Source of the DNA: JAQIBY01 sp963676165 | GTDB taxonomy: Bacteria > Bacteroidota > Bacteroidia > Bacteroidales > ML635J-15 | Length of the DNA: 64,000 nt | Reading direction: 5' to 3' | Assembly (NCBI GenBank): GCA_963676165.1 | Contig: OY781043.1 | Span: 1,116,001-1,180,000 of the forward strand | In this document: piece by piece, positions 31,568-41,053 of the stretch | Position numbering within the stretch: position 1 is the stretch's first letter | Layout: each line of letters begins with the position of its first letter | Program-made: the position numbers and the translations under genes | The notes under the pieces: model-generated | Told to the model about the DNA's origin: nothing | The model's input: only the letters and a program-made list of their open reading frames with translations | The model's database searches: none

Positions 31568-34500
31568 TAAAAATCCAGATTTAGTGAAAGGTAAAACATG
31601 CCAGGCAGTAAAATGTTGTTCTCTATTCCTCTGGCATAATCCAAACGGACAAAATATCCGAAAATTTTCGTTCTCATACCTATTCCATATCCTGCAACAA
31701 TTGGGTATGACTCGTTATTGATTATCACTGTAACAGGTCCGTTTTCATAATAATCGTTTTCGTAGGCATTGTCTCCAGTAAATGGATGAAGTCCTGTCCA
31801 GGCAGAACCCACATCAAAAAATCCAATAACCTGAAAACTATTGAGCAACTCTGAGTTCAAAGGTCTATTAATAAAATAACTGATTATTGGCCACCTTAAT
31901 TCTGCATTGATAACGGCAAAACTGTTCCCGTTTCTTACGTTTTGAGTGAAACCACGCATGTTTGTTGCAACTGCTTGATAAACATAGTTCTCATCCGTAT
32001 TTATACGTGTAGATTGATCAAACATTGGGCGCTCGGTGCTTAAATTGATCCAATTATCCACACCTCCTAAATAATAGATGAGTTTTGCGGTTCCGAAAGA
32101 TGAGGAGCCTGCAAAGCGTGTTGCAAAAATCAGGTTTCTATGTATCGGGATGTAATTTCTGAAATCCCAACCCACAACAAAGAGTTCTGTTTCTTTTAAG
32201 TCCAATTGTTTGTAAAACTCTCCAAAAGCTTTAAACTTTGTGCCTTCAGGGATGTTGAGAGCTATGCTTCTTGTATTGTCAAAAATGTATTCTAATTTAA
32301 TTCCTGCCCAATAATCGTATTCGTTTTCTTTTAGTAGGTTTTGAAAATCAGTACTTAAAAACGCAGATTTATCTTGTCGTAAACTCAGACTTCCTTGTAC
32401 TGCAGATACTTGATTGAATGGATATCTTAAGCGATAAACTCCTTGGTGTAAATAAGTTTTAAATAAGGAATTATCCGTAATGTCAGTAATTGCTTGGCGA
32501 TGAAAAATATACTGTTTGTTTAAGCGGCTTTTTAGATTCTCAAAACTGAATAAATACTCGTTGCTATCAAAGTTTCCTGAAAAGCGAAATCCTCCTGTTA
32601 ATCGATAGTCTTCAAACAAGTCCATTGCTTCAAGAGTAAGGAAAACATTAAAACCTGGATTAAAATAAAATGCAGATCCTGTGTATCGTTGGTAGCTTGC
32701 ATTTAAAAAGCCAAAGTCAATTTGATTGACAACTTTTGTGGTGTAAAAACTTGTTGAATATCGATTCAGGTATTTTCGTTTAAGCTTGCCATCTTCATCA
32801 AAATCACTTTCCTCGTTGTTTGCTTCAACTAAGGATGGAGTGAATTGATAGGAATGTATATTGACCAAACTATCTTGATACACATCCTTTTCTTCTTCGA
32901 CAGGACTTTCGGCAGGCTCTGTATGAAATTCGTCCAAATATGCTTTGCGGTAAATTGTTTTCTCGTTTTCCGCATCACTGCGTTCTGTACTGATGCCTTC
33001 TTTTAGAATTTTATAAGTTTTGTCATCATAATACACTTCAACCAATTCGTTACTGTTGAGAGCTAGGTCATGTTCCTGAATGTTCATTTTGTAATTTGTC
33101 AATGGAGAAGAAGACATGAAATATCGATAGTGAACAAGTGTGTCTATATGGCTAATAGTGCTATCGTAACTGGCGACAAATCGATTGTAAATTCCATTTT
33201 CATTGCTCAGATAAATGTAAAACCCATCATCAGTTACATAGGCTTCTTTTTCATCAATGTCCGGAGTGTTTGTCAGTCGAGTTAAATTGTCTTTTTCGCG
33301 ATTCAAATCGTACAGAAAAATGTCTTTGTTTTCTTGTGTCGGAATTTGTCTTTCATCTGTATCTTCCAAAGAATCAACAGCTCGTTTTGATGAGAAAAGA
33401 ATTTGTTTGGATTGATTTATAAACACAGGATGATAATCATCTGCATAATCCGCTGTTAAATTTCGGTAAGTGTTTGATGGTAAGTTGTATACGTAGATAT
33501 CGCTTTGTCCGTTACGGAACCCGTTAAACACAATGTCCAGCCCATTGTCTGAAAAGTCAAAGTCTAATACTTTCTCAAATCCTCTCAGTTCAATTTGATT
33601 TCGTTCTTTGGTTTCGATATTGTAAGCATAATAATAAATTCCACCCTTTTTTTCTGTGACATAAGCAAGGAGTTTCCCTGATGGGTGCCAGCGTAAAACA
33701 GGGTAGGAGCGGTCTGTGATTTGATCTAACTTATGACCTTGTCGAAGCACTTTCTTTTGCTTTCCTGTTTCTTGATCTTGGATGAAAATTTTCATCTTAC
33801 CCAAAATGTTCGTTGTGTAAGCAATATACCTGCCATCAGGACTAATTTTAGCTTGTTGGTAAATGCGTTTGTTTCTGGATCGTTTCAGCATGTTTCCCCC
33901 TTTGGGAATATCTCTATCAGTATATTGTGCATAAAACATTTTGTCATAATAGTCCAGCCAACTATAGGACATGGATTTTAAGTTTGTTCCCAATACGTAG
34001 AGAAAGCCACTTTCAGCATTTTTCGATACCTTGGTTAAATACAAAATAGTTGGAATTACCTCGAATCCATAAGTGCTGCTAATGTAGTACCAGATTGAAT
34101 GTCCTGCATACACTGCATCTTCACCAGTAAGACGATTAATTTTTTCGTAATGTCTATTGAGAATGCCACTCCGAATGTGATTTTCAATGTCCTCATTCCA
34201 TCCATAAGCAATGAATGAAACCAAACCTTTTGTGTACCAATCTGGAAGACTGAGCAATGTACCGTTTGTCGCCTTATCTTTCCATTGATATCCATAAAGA
34301 ATTTCATTGATGATAATCTCTGTGATAGAAGCTCGAATTTGCTGGCGCATACTTTCTTGATCCCCTTCAGCATACATAAAAACAATGTTATCTACAATTC
34401 GAGTTGATCCTCCGATGTTGTATTGATTGTCTAAAGTTTCCAGTCCTATATTGCTCTGTCTAAAGTCGGAAAGACTATGATAAACAACAAAAATTAAGCG

Positions 34501-34767
34501 TTGGTTAAGTTGGTAATCTAATTTAGAGGAGATACTTTCAATTTCTTCGTATGCCATTTCTGCTGTGCGCATGGCCATTTGTTTTCCTCCGGCATAAAAA
34601 TAAGTGTCAAATTTGTTGAAGCGGAAGTAAAACCATTCAAAATCGTTAAACTGTACTCTGTTTTTACCAAAATCCATTTGATGCCCATTATAAAATTGAG
34701 CAAAGCCTGTCCCTAGAGTGAAGACAAGCAACAATGTGGAAAGATATTTTACAAATACGCTTTTCAA
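31567..34767 (-). CDS. Secreted TolB-like propeller fused to an Omp85-type barrel
   Basis: This 1066-residue protein starts with a signal peptide (about 1-23, ending GTGFAQ). A peptidase-MA-like region (about 60-300) lacks a HExxH motif, so it is probably not catalytic. PD40/TolB-type propeller repeats follow (about 300-560, e.g. SPDGRYIAYTTN, WHPSGKLLAYVTE). The last about 400 residues resemble the bacterial surface antigen (BamA/TamA) beta barrel and end in the aromatic motif FYLSLNLDF. It therefore sits in the outer membrane with a periplasmic propeller. It heads the operon with the amidohydrolase and methyltransferase. Its role in envelope assembly is inferred. Confidence 0.8.
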   Translation of the reverse strand: MKSVFVKYLSTLLLVFTLGTGFAQFYNGHQMDFGKNRVQFNDFEWFYFRFNKFDTYFYAGGKQMAMRTAEMAYEEIESISSKLDYQLNQRLIFVVYHSLSDFRQSNIGLETLDNQYNIGGSTRIVDNIVFMYAEGDQESMRQQIRASITEIIINEILYGYQWKDKATNGTLLSLPDWYTKGLVSFIAYGWNEDIENHIRSGILNRHYEKINRLTGEDAVYAGHSIWYYISSTYGFEVIPTILYLTKVSKNAESGFLYVLGTNLKSMSYSWLDYYDKMFYAQYTDRDIPKGGNMLKRSRNKRIYQQAKISPDGRYIAYTTNILGKMKIFIQDQETGKQKKVLRQGHKLDQITDRSYPVLRWHPSGKLLAYVTEKKGGIYYYAYNIETKERNQIELRGFEKVLDFDFSDNGLDIVFNGFRNGQSDIYVYNLPSNTYRNLTADYADDYHPVFINQSKQILFSSKRAVDSLEDTDERQIPTQENKDIFLYDLNREKDNLTRLTNTPDIDEKEAYVTDDGFYIYLSNENGIYNRFVASYDSTISHIDTLVHYRYFMSSSPLTNYKMNIQEHDLALNSNELVEVYYDDKTYKILKEGISTERSDAENEKTIYRKAYLDEFHTEPAESPVEEEKDVYQDSLVNIHSYQFTPSLVEANNEESDFDEDGKLKRKYLNRYSTSFYTTKVVNQIDFGFLNASYQRYTGSAFYFNPGFNVFLTLEAMDLFEDYRLTGGFRFSGNFDSNEYLFSFENLKSRLNKQYIFHRQAITDITDNSLFKTYLHQGVYRLRYPFNQVSAVQGSLSLRQDKSAFLSTDFQNLLKENEYDYWAGIKLEYIFDNTRSIALNIPEGTKFKAFGEFYKQLDLKETELFVVGWDFRNYIPIHRNLIFATRFAGSSSFGTAKLIYYLGGVDNWINLSTERPMFDQSTRINTDENYVYQAVATNMRGFTQNVRNGNSFAVINAELRWPIISYFINRPLNSELLNSFQVIGFFDVGSAWTGLHPFTGDNAYENDYYENGPVTVIINNESYPIVAGYGIGMRTKIFGYFVRLDYARGIENNILLPGMFYLSLNLDF

Positions 34768-34902
34768 GCTTTTAATTTACTAATTATAACTTCAAAATTA
34801 ACATTTTAGTTTGGACAAACCTTCAAAATATTGAAAAAGCATTCAAAATCTCGTAGAATGAAAGGTGGAAAATTCATATATTGCTGAAAATCGTAAAATA
34901 AA

Positions 34903-35361
34903 GTGAAAATTATTTCGGGAGGACAAAGCGGAGTAGATCGTGCAGCACTTGATGCAGCAATGGAGTTGGGAATTGTGCACGGGGGATGGTGTCCTGGAGG
35001 TCGTATTGCAGAAGACGGGAAAATTCACAAGAAATATAAGTTGTCAGAAACAGAAAGCTCCAATTATGCAGAAAGGACTCGATTGAATATCCAAGATTCG
35101 GATGCAACTTTGATTTGTTTGTGGAAAAATGCGGCTGGTTTGGGCACAAATCTGACGAAAAATCAGTGTGAGAAATACAAAAAACCATGCCTTTGCATAC
35201 ATCTTGATGATAAAAATGCGGGATTAAAGCTTGTTCGCTGGTATAATCGAAACAAAATTGAAGTTCTGAATGTCGCTGGTAACAGGGAATCACAGACGAT
35301 TGGCATTTATTCTGTCAGTAAGGCATTTTTTGTTGAGTATTTCTTGAAAATAGGGCAATAA
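34903..35361 (+). CDS. YpsA-related SLOG / putative molybdenum carrier family protein
   Basis: This protein of 152 residues has the nucleotide-binding-like loop IISGGQSGVDRAALDAAM and the GWCPGGRIAEDG segment typical of the molybdenum-carrier/SLOG family. The family has a Rossmann-like fold; its biological role is uncertain. The start is a GTG at 34903. The gene is divergent from the Omp85 fusion and upstream of bamD. Confidence 0.85.
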   Translation: MKIISGGQSGVDRAALDAAMELGIVHGGWCPGGRIAEDGKIHKKYKLSETESSNYAERTRLNIQDSDATLICLWKNAAGLGTNLTKNQCEKYKKPCLCIHLDDKNAGLKLVRWYNRNKIEVLNVAGNRESQTIGIYSVSKAFFVEYFLKIGQ

Positions 35362-35413
35362 TTCACTGTGAGATTTGTTTTATTCTTTAATACGAATCAA
35401 TTATCTTTGCAAA

Positions 35414-36211
35414 ATGATTTTGAAGCAAGTAAAATATCTTATTGGCGTTTTGGTTCTTTTGAGTCTGGTATCCTGTAGTGATTATCAGAAACTTTTGAAA
35501 TCAGACAATTATGAACTCAAATACCAAAAGGCAATCGAGTATTACGATGATGGAGATTATTATCGTGCAGAAAACTTATTTGAAGAACTGATCAATATTT
35601 ACCGTGGGACTGATCGTGCAGAAAAAATCCATTATTACTATTCCTACTGTTTGTATTCTCAAGGTGAATTGTCACTTGCAGCATATCATTTCAGAAAGTT
35701 TGCTCAAACTTATCCAAATTCCAAATACAAAATGGATGCTGAGTTTCAAGCGGCTGTTTGTTATTATGAAGTGTCGCCAAAACCGTCATTGGACCAGGCG
35801 TTTACTGAGCGTGGAATTGAAGCTTTTCAGTCTTTCTTAGAAAAATATCCTGATACTGAGTATCGTGATACCGTGAATCTTTTGGTGGATAAACTTCATC
35901 ATAAATTGGAAACGAAAGCATACGATAATGCTTACCTTTATTACAAAATTGGAGAATACAAATCTGCAATTTCAGCACTTAATAATATGATACAAGATTT
36001 TCCAGACTCTCCTTACATTGAGGAAGCAATGTATTACATTTTGAGGTCATCTTTCCTTTTAGCTGAAGGATCTGTTGAGTCAAAGAAAATGCAACGTTAC
36101 GAAAATACAATTACTGCATATCACCGTTTGGTGGATAATTACCCAGAGTCAGAATTTAAGTCTGAAGCTGGTCGAATCAAAGAAAAAGTAGATAAGGTTT
36201 TAAATAATTAA
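35414..36211 (+). CDS. bamD: Outer membrane assembly lipoprotein BamD
   Basis: BamD is the essential TPR lipoprotein of the BAM complex that inserts beta barrels. From the ATG at 35414 the protein has 265 residues with a lipobox (LLSLVSC, Cys20) and five TPR-like repeats (e.g. YRAENLFEELINIY, AAYHFRKFAQTYPNSKY). The longer frame begins with TTG at 35375 and overlaps the promoter: TATCTTTG at 35402-35409 fits the -7 element, only 4 bases from the ATG, so the transcript may be nearly leaderless. It heads the operon with rpoZ, coaBC, the DUF4835 gene and recN. Confidence 0.93.
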   Translation: MILKQVKYLIGVLVLLSLVSCSDYQKLLKSDNYELKYQKAIEYYDDGDYYRAENLFEELINIYRGTDRAEKIHYYYSYCLYSQGELSLAAYHFRKFAQTYPNSKYKMDAEFQAAVCYYEVSPKPSLDQAFTERGIEAFQSFLEKYPDTEYRDTVNLLVDKLHHKLETKAYDNAYLYYKIGEYKSAISALNNMIQDFPDSPYIEEAMYYILRSSFLLAEGSVESKKMQRYENTITAYHRLVDNYPESEFKSEAGRIKEKVDKVLNN

Positions 36212-36213
36212 CT

Positions 36214-36564
36214 ATGGATTTTAAAAAATCAAAAGCATCATCAGCAATCGAAACGCTGAATGTAAATCAATTAGCTTCTGGTGCTAGCAATGTTTACGAA
36301 GCAATTATTATTGCAGCAAAACGTGCTAATCAAATTAGTGTTGACATCAAACAAGAGTTAAATCAGAAATTGGAAGAGTTTGCTAATTACACTGATAACT
36401 TAGAAGAGGTTTTTGATAACCGTGAGCAAATTGAAATTAGTCGCTTTTATGAGCGCCTTCCAAAACCTACATTGTTAGCATTGGAAGAATTTCTTGATGG
36501 AGAAGTCTATTTCCGTAATCCTGAATTAAACGAATTCCCAAGCGAAAGTGATTCTAAAGAATAA
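36214..36564 (+). CDS. rpoZ: RNA polymerase omega subunit
   Basis: The 116-residue Bacteroidota-type omega subunit helps assemble RNA polymerase. It shows the conserved NVYEAIIIAAKRANQI segment (about 27-42). The acidic C-terminal extension is typical of the phylum. It starts 2 bases after bamD and overlaps the start of coaBC by 17 bases. Confidence 0.9.
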   Translation: MDFKKSKASSAIETLNVNQLASGASNVYEAIIIAAKRANQISVDIKQELNQKLEEFANYTDNLEEVFDNREQIEISRFYERLPKPTLLALEEFLDGEVYFRNPELNEFPSESDSKE

Positions 36565-37762
36565 AAAAATCCTACTTGGGATAACCGGAAGCATCTCTGC
36601 CTATAAAGCTGCTCCTTTGACACGTCTTCTTGTGAAAGAAGGTGCCATTGTGCAGGTCATTATGACAGAGTTTGCTACGCAGTTTATTACTCCTCTTACT
36701 ATGTCAACTCTGTCGCAGCAACCTGTGAAAATTTTGACACATGATAGCGAAACCGGTGAATGGAATTCGCATGTTGATATGGGGAACTGGGCAGATGTTT
36801 TTTTAATTGCTCCGGCATCTTTGAATACACTTGGGAAACTGGCTCATGGGATTGCTGATAATTTATTGGTAACCACTTATATGGCGGCTAAGTGTCAAGT
36901 TGTGATTGCTCCTGCAATGGATTTGGATATGTATAAACACCCTGCGAATAAGGAGAACATGCGATTGTTGAAAAAACGTGGGGCTCGTTTCATTGAACCA
37001 GGTGAAGGTGAATTGGCTAGTGGGCTTTGTGGAAAAGGTCGACTTGCAGAGCCGGAAGTAATTGTTGACCAGCTAAAAGCTTTCCTTGAAAAGAATTTTG
37101 AACTGTCAGGGAAAACTTTCCTCGTCACAGCAGGACCTACTTATGAGAAAATTGATCCGGTGCGTTTTATCGGGAACTTTTCAAGTGGGAAAATGGGCTT
37201 TGCTGTTGCTGAACGTCTTGCTGAAAATGGGGCAGATGTGATTTTGGTTGCCGGACCAACATCTATTCAAGCCAAGCATGAAAACATTGAACGTATTAAT
37301 GTCACTTCAGCTGAGGAAATGTACAATGCTTGCATGAGTTTCTTCCCTGGAGTTGATGGTGCTGTTATGAGTGCGGCTGTTGCCGATTATACGCCTGATG
37401 AAAAATCTTCTGAGAAATTGAAGCGCAAAGCTGCGAAAATGAATATTGAACTTTCTCCAACAAAAGACATAGCAGCCTCTTTGGGTGAGATCAAAACAAA
37501 AGCCCAAATTTTGGTCGGTTTTGCTTTGGAAACCGAAAATGAAAATGATAATGCACTCGCTAAACTCAAGAAAAAGAGACTTGATTTTGTTGTGCTTAAC
37601 TCTATGAAAGACAAAGGTGCAGGCTTTAATCATGACACAAATAAAATTAGTATTATTGATAAATCCGGAGAAATTCTTAAATTTAAGCTTAAATTGAAAA
37701 ATGAAGTGGCGGATGATATCGTTAATAAGATAATTGAAGATATCAAAACACTGAAAAAATGA
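36548..37762 (+). CDS. coaBC: Bifunctional phosphopantothenoylcysteine decarboxylase/synthetase
   Basis: The 404-residue enzyme catalyses two steps of coenzyme A synthesis. The N-terminal flavoprotein CoaC has GITGSISAYKA, PASLNTLGKLAHGIADN and PAMDLDMY. The C-terminal CoaB has TAGPTYEKIDPVRFIGNFSS followed by GKMG and the KKRLDFVVLN motif. Translation starts at GTG 36548 inside the end of rpoZ. It overlaps the following gene by 4 bases (ATGA). Confidence 0.95.
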   Translation: MILKNKKILLGITGSISAYKAAPLTRLLVKEGAIVQVIMTEFATQFITPLTMSTLSQQPVKILTHDSETGEWNSHVDMGNWADVFLIAPASLNTLGKLAHGIADNLLVTTYMAAKCQVVIAPAMDLDMYKHPANKENMRLLKKRGARFIEPGEGELASGLCGKGRLAEPEVIVDQLKAFLEKNFELSGKTFLVTAGPTYEKIDPVRFIGNFSSGKMGFAVAERLAENGADVILVAGPTSIQAKHENIERINVTSAEEMYNACMSFFPGVDGAVMSAAVADYTPDEKSSEKLKRKAAKMNIELSPTKDIAASLGEIKTKAQILVGFALETENENDNALAKLKKKRLDFVVLNSMKDKGAGFNHDTNKISIIDKSGEILKFKLKLKNEVADDIVNKIIEDIKTLKK

Positions 37763-38661
37763 AAAAGATTTGCCTGATTTGCATAAGTCTGCTAGCTGTA
37801 CTTGGTCTGAGAGCACAAGAACTTGATTGCCGTGTCCAATTGTCATACTCGTCCATTCAAGAAACCAGTAATCGGGAAATGTTTCAGGAAATGCAGACTG
37901 CAATTTATGAGTTTATGAATAATACAGTCTGGACAAATCATGTTTTCAAACAAGATGAGCGTATTGAATGTAACATATTAATCACATTGTCAGAACGAAT
38001 TTCTGCTGACGAATTTCGTGGCTCAATTCAAGTTCAGTCTTCCCGTACAATTTACAATACATCTTATAAAAGTCCGGTTTTTAAGCATGTTGACCAGGAT
38101 TTTCGAATTCAATATGTCCAATATGAACCGATTGAATTTAATATCAATACACATCAATCAAACTTTGCTTCAATTTTGGCATATTATGCCTACATCATGA
38201 TTGGGATGGATTATGATACCTATGGATTGAATGCTGGAAATGAGTATTTTAGTAAAGCTCAAAAAATTGTTGAGAATGCACAAAATGCACAAGAGCCTGG
38301 CTGGAAAGCATATGAAAATTTGAAAAACAGATATTGGTTGGTGGAAAATTTACTCAACGATACATACTCTCCAATTCGAGAGGCTATGTATATGTATCAC
38401 CGTCAGGGGCTTGATCGTATGACAGATAAATTAGAAACTGGTCGAACTACTGTTGAAGAAGCCATCGAAGGCTTGAAAGAGGTTCATAATCGTAAACCCG
38501 GTTCTTATTTGATGAGCATCTTTGTTGATACGAAAGCAGATGAGATTGTCAATATCTTTAAGGAAGCTTTTCCTGATCAAAAAAACCGTGTCATACGTGT
38601 TATGAAAGATATTGATCCTGCCAATGCTTCGAAGTATGACGGTATAATGAAATCCGATTAG
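37759..38661 (+). CDS. DUF4835 / PorD-type secreted protein
   Basis: This 300-residue protein has a signal peptide (MKKICLICISLLAVLGLRAQ). The sequence matches the DUF4835 family (e.g. ELDCRVQLSYSSIQETSNRE and FNINTHQSNFASILAYYAYI), some members of which are annotated as the type IX secretion protein PorD. A link to T9SS is based on that naming rather than on motif evidence here. It overlaps coaBC by 4 bases and is followed 2 bases later by recN. Confidence 0.85.
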   Translation: MKKICLICISLLAVLGLRAQELDCRVQLSYSSIQETSNREMFQEMQTAIYEFMNNTVWTNHVFKQDERIECNILITLSERISADEFRGSIQVQSSRTIYNTSYKSPVFKHVDQDFRIQYVQYEPIEFNINTHQSNFASILAYYAYIMIGMDYDTYGLNAGNEYFSKAQKIVENAQNAQEPGWKAYENLKNRYWLVENLLNDTYSPIREAMYMYHRQGLDRMTDKLETGRTTVEEAIEGLKEVHNRKPGSYLMSIFVDTKADEIVNIFKEAFPDQKNRVIRVMKDIDPANASKYDGIMKSD

Positions 38662-38663
38662 CC

Positions 38664-40325
38664 ATGTTACATTGGTTAAAAATACGAAATTACTTACTCA
38701 TCGATCAGCTTGAGATACAATTCTCAAATGGTTTTGTCAGTATAACAGGTGAAACTGGAGCTGGTAAGTCTGTGCTTATTGGTGCAATTTCCCTATTAAC
38801 AGGCAAGCGCGCAGATACGTCTGTATTGCTTGATAAATCATTGAAGTCTGTGATTGAAGCTGGATTTCAGGTTAAGCAGTTAAAGCTAGAAGCTTTTTTT
38901 GAAATAAATGATCTGGATTACGATGAGGAATGCATTATTCGTCGTGAAATAACAGGTCAGGGTAAGTCCAGAGCTTTTATCAACGATACTCCGGTACGAC
39001 TTGAATTGTTAAGTCAGCTTTCTGAATATTTAATCGATATTCACTCTCAGCATCAAAGTTTAATGCTTGGTACGCATACTTTTCAACGTAATATTTTAGA
39101 TGCTGTTGCTGGAACAAGTGACTTGCATCTTGAATATGAAAAAGTGTATCGAAATTACAAACAACTAGATGCTACAATCCTTGAAATAGAAACCAAACAG
39201 AAAAGGGCTTTGGAAGAGAAAGATTTCCTTGAATTTCAGCTCAATCAGTTGTTGGAGGCAAAATTGGACTCTGCAGAGCTTGAGTCGCTTGAGCAAGAAG
39301 AAAAATTACTTTCTAATGCTGAAGATATCAAATTGGCATTAATGGTTGGTGTAGATAGTTTGCAAGAGACCGAACCATCTTTGCTTGATGTAATTCGTGA
39401 GGTTGAAAAGCAACTTGAAAATATTAGCGAACACTATCCTAAATCCGTTTCATATTTAGAGCGTTTGCAGTCTGTTCGTATTGAGATTCAGGATGTTTTG
39501 TCCTCTTGTGAGCAAGATGCTGATGATGTGGAATATGATCCAGTGCGCTTGCTTGAAGTACAAGAGCGGATTAATTTACTCAATGCTTTGATGCAGAAAT
39601 TTTCTGTTGACTCGATTGAAGCACTGATTGCAGAAAGAGAACGGATAGATTCAGCGTTGCAACAATTTGACATGGACAACACCAAGCTGGATGATTTTTA
39701 TGCGGAGCGTGAGAAATTGTATCAGTCTCTATTGGAATTTGGAACTAAACTTCATGAAGGAAGGAAATCTGCAATTCCATCATTTCAAAATCAGCTAAAA
39801 TCTATGTTGGCAGATTTGGGAATGCCTCAAGCGAACTTCATAGTTCAAGTTGAAAAGTTGGAATCACCTCAGCGCGATGGATTAGATCGTATCGATTTTC
39901 TGTTTTCTGCCAACCCAGATTTGCCTGCAAATCCAATTGCAAAAGTAGCTTCAGGAGGAGAAATGTCCCGCTTGATGCTTTGTTTGAAAACTGTTACTGC
40001 TCAACTGCAGCAATTGCCAAGTATTGTTTTTGATGAAATTGATACCGGTGTTTCTGGTGAAATAGCAGGTCGGATGGGCGAGATGATGAAGGTGTTAAGT
40101 CAAAATTCTCAAGTTATTAGCATTACACATTTACCCCAAGTGGCAGCTTTGGCAAATCAGCAGTATCATGTTGTTAAGGTGGTGAATAATGGACAGACAA
40201 AAGTTCAAATTTTACAGCTCAGTGAATCTGATCGAATTCGGGAAATTGCTCGCATGTCTTCTGGTAAAGAGTTAACAGAGACAGCAATGCAACATGCAAA
40301 AGATCTGTTGAAAATTAAAATTTAA
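38664..40325 (+). CDS. recN: DNA repair ATPase RecN
   Basis: The 553-residue SMC-like protein acts in double-strand break repair. Walker A is GETGAGKSVLIGAI (near residue 30), the coiled-coil arms occupy about 150-350, the ABC signature is ASGGEMSRLML and Walker B is IVFDEIDTGVSG. It is the last gene of the bamD operon and converges on the outer membrane barrel gene, overlapping it by 11 bases. Confidence 0.95.
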   Translation: MLHWLKIRNYLLIDQLEIQFSNGFVSITGETGAGKSVLIGAISLLTGKRADTSVLLDKSLKSVIEAGFQVKQLKLEAFFEINDLDYDEECIIRREITGQGKSRAFINDTPVRLELLSQLSEYLIDIHSQHQSLMLGTHTFQRNILDAVAGTSDLHLEYEKVYRNYKQLDATILEIETKQKRALEEKDFLEFQLNQLLEAKLDSAELESLEQEEKLLSNAEDIKLALMVGVDSLQETEPSLLDVIREVEKQLENISEHYPKSVSYLERLQSVRIEIQDVLSSCEQDADDVEYDPVRLLEVQERINLLNALMQKFSVDSIEALIAERERIDSALQQFDMDNTKLDDFYAEREKLYQSLLEFGTKLHEGRKSAIPSFQNQLKSMLADLGMPQANFIVQVEKLESPQRDGLDRIDFLFSANPDLPANPIAKVASGGEMSRLMLCLKTVTAQLQQLPSIVFDEIDTGVSGEIAGRMGEMMKVLSQNSQVISITHLPQVAALANQQYHVVKVVNNGQTKVQILQLSESDRIREIARMSSGKELTETAMQHAKDLLKIKI

Positions 40326-40914
40326 GGCCAGCACTAACGGTAAGCGTATTTGCGGCGGCATTTCTGTCAAGAAAAAGATTTGAGACCCCATATTCATAAC
40401 GAACGTCAACACTTAGTAGAGTAAGGTGAAATCCTGCTCCAACACACAGTCCCATAGTTAAATCTCTGAATTCTTCCAAAACTAGATCAGGATTGTCTGT
40501 GTTTAAAATGTAAGTAAAACTTGGTCCTGTATAAATTCTTGCCCCTAGTGCTTGTACCCCAAGCATGAGTGGAAATTTAACTGCTCTGTAATCCACTTTG
40601 TTTAATACCGTATCAATGACTGAAGTCCCACTGCTTTGAATATCGTCGATGTACATGCTGCTAAGTCCTTGTTGCGCGATGAAAACACCAGGCATGATAA
40701 AGATCGTCTTTTTTGATTGTAGCCAGAATCCCCCTTCGACGCCGAGGCGAAAGGATTCCGAGTCAACCATGGGTTCGTCGGTTAATCTCGTTAAATTCAA
40801 TCCTGCTTGTGGCATAATGCGTATACCTGTTTTACTCGCTTGAGAAAATGATGTCCCAATTCCCAAAAAGGTAAATAATACTCCTAGCGCTACTATATGT
40901 TTTAAAGCTTTCAT
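40315..40914 (-). CDS. PorT-like outer membrane beta-barrel protein
   Basis: This protein of 199 residues has a signal peptide (MKALKHIVALGVLFTFLGIG..., cleavage near SFSQA) and about eight predicted amphipathic strands. It ends LTVSAGLKF, the usual terminal aromatic. It fits the outer membrane beta-barrel family that includes PorT. I prefer the ATG at 40914, because the longer frame starts with TTG. Function within the barrel family is not determined. Confidence 0.78.
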   Translation of the reverse strand: MKALKHIVALGVLFTFLGIGTSFSQASKTGIRIMPQAGLNLTRLTDEPMVDSESFRLGVEGGFWLQSKKTIFIMPGVFIAQQGLSSMYIDDIQSSGTSVIDTVLNKVDYRAVKFPLMLGVQALGARIYTGPSFTYILNTDNPDLVLEEFRDLTMGLCVGAGFHLTLLSVDVRYEYGVSNLFLDRNAAANTLTVSAGLKF

Positions 40915-41053
40915 CTCAATCAAATTTCTTGTTCAAATTCAAAAATCTCGCCAAAAATACAGAAGTTTCTGATTTTTTGAAAAAATAACTAATTCTTTGA
41001 TTTTTTTACTACTTGAAAAAGCTTATTTTTGTATGAAGTAAAAACTTATCATT

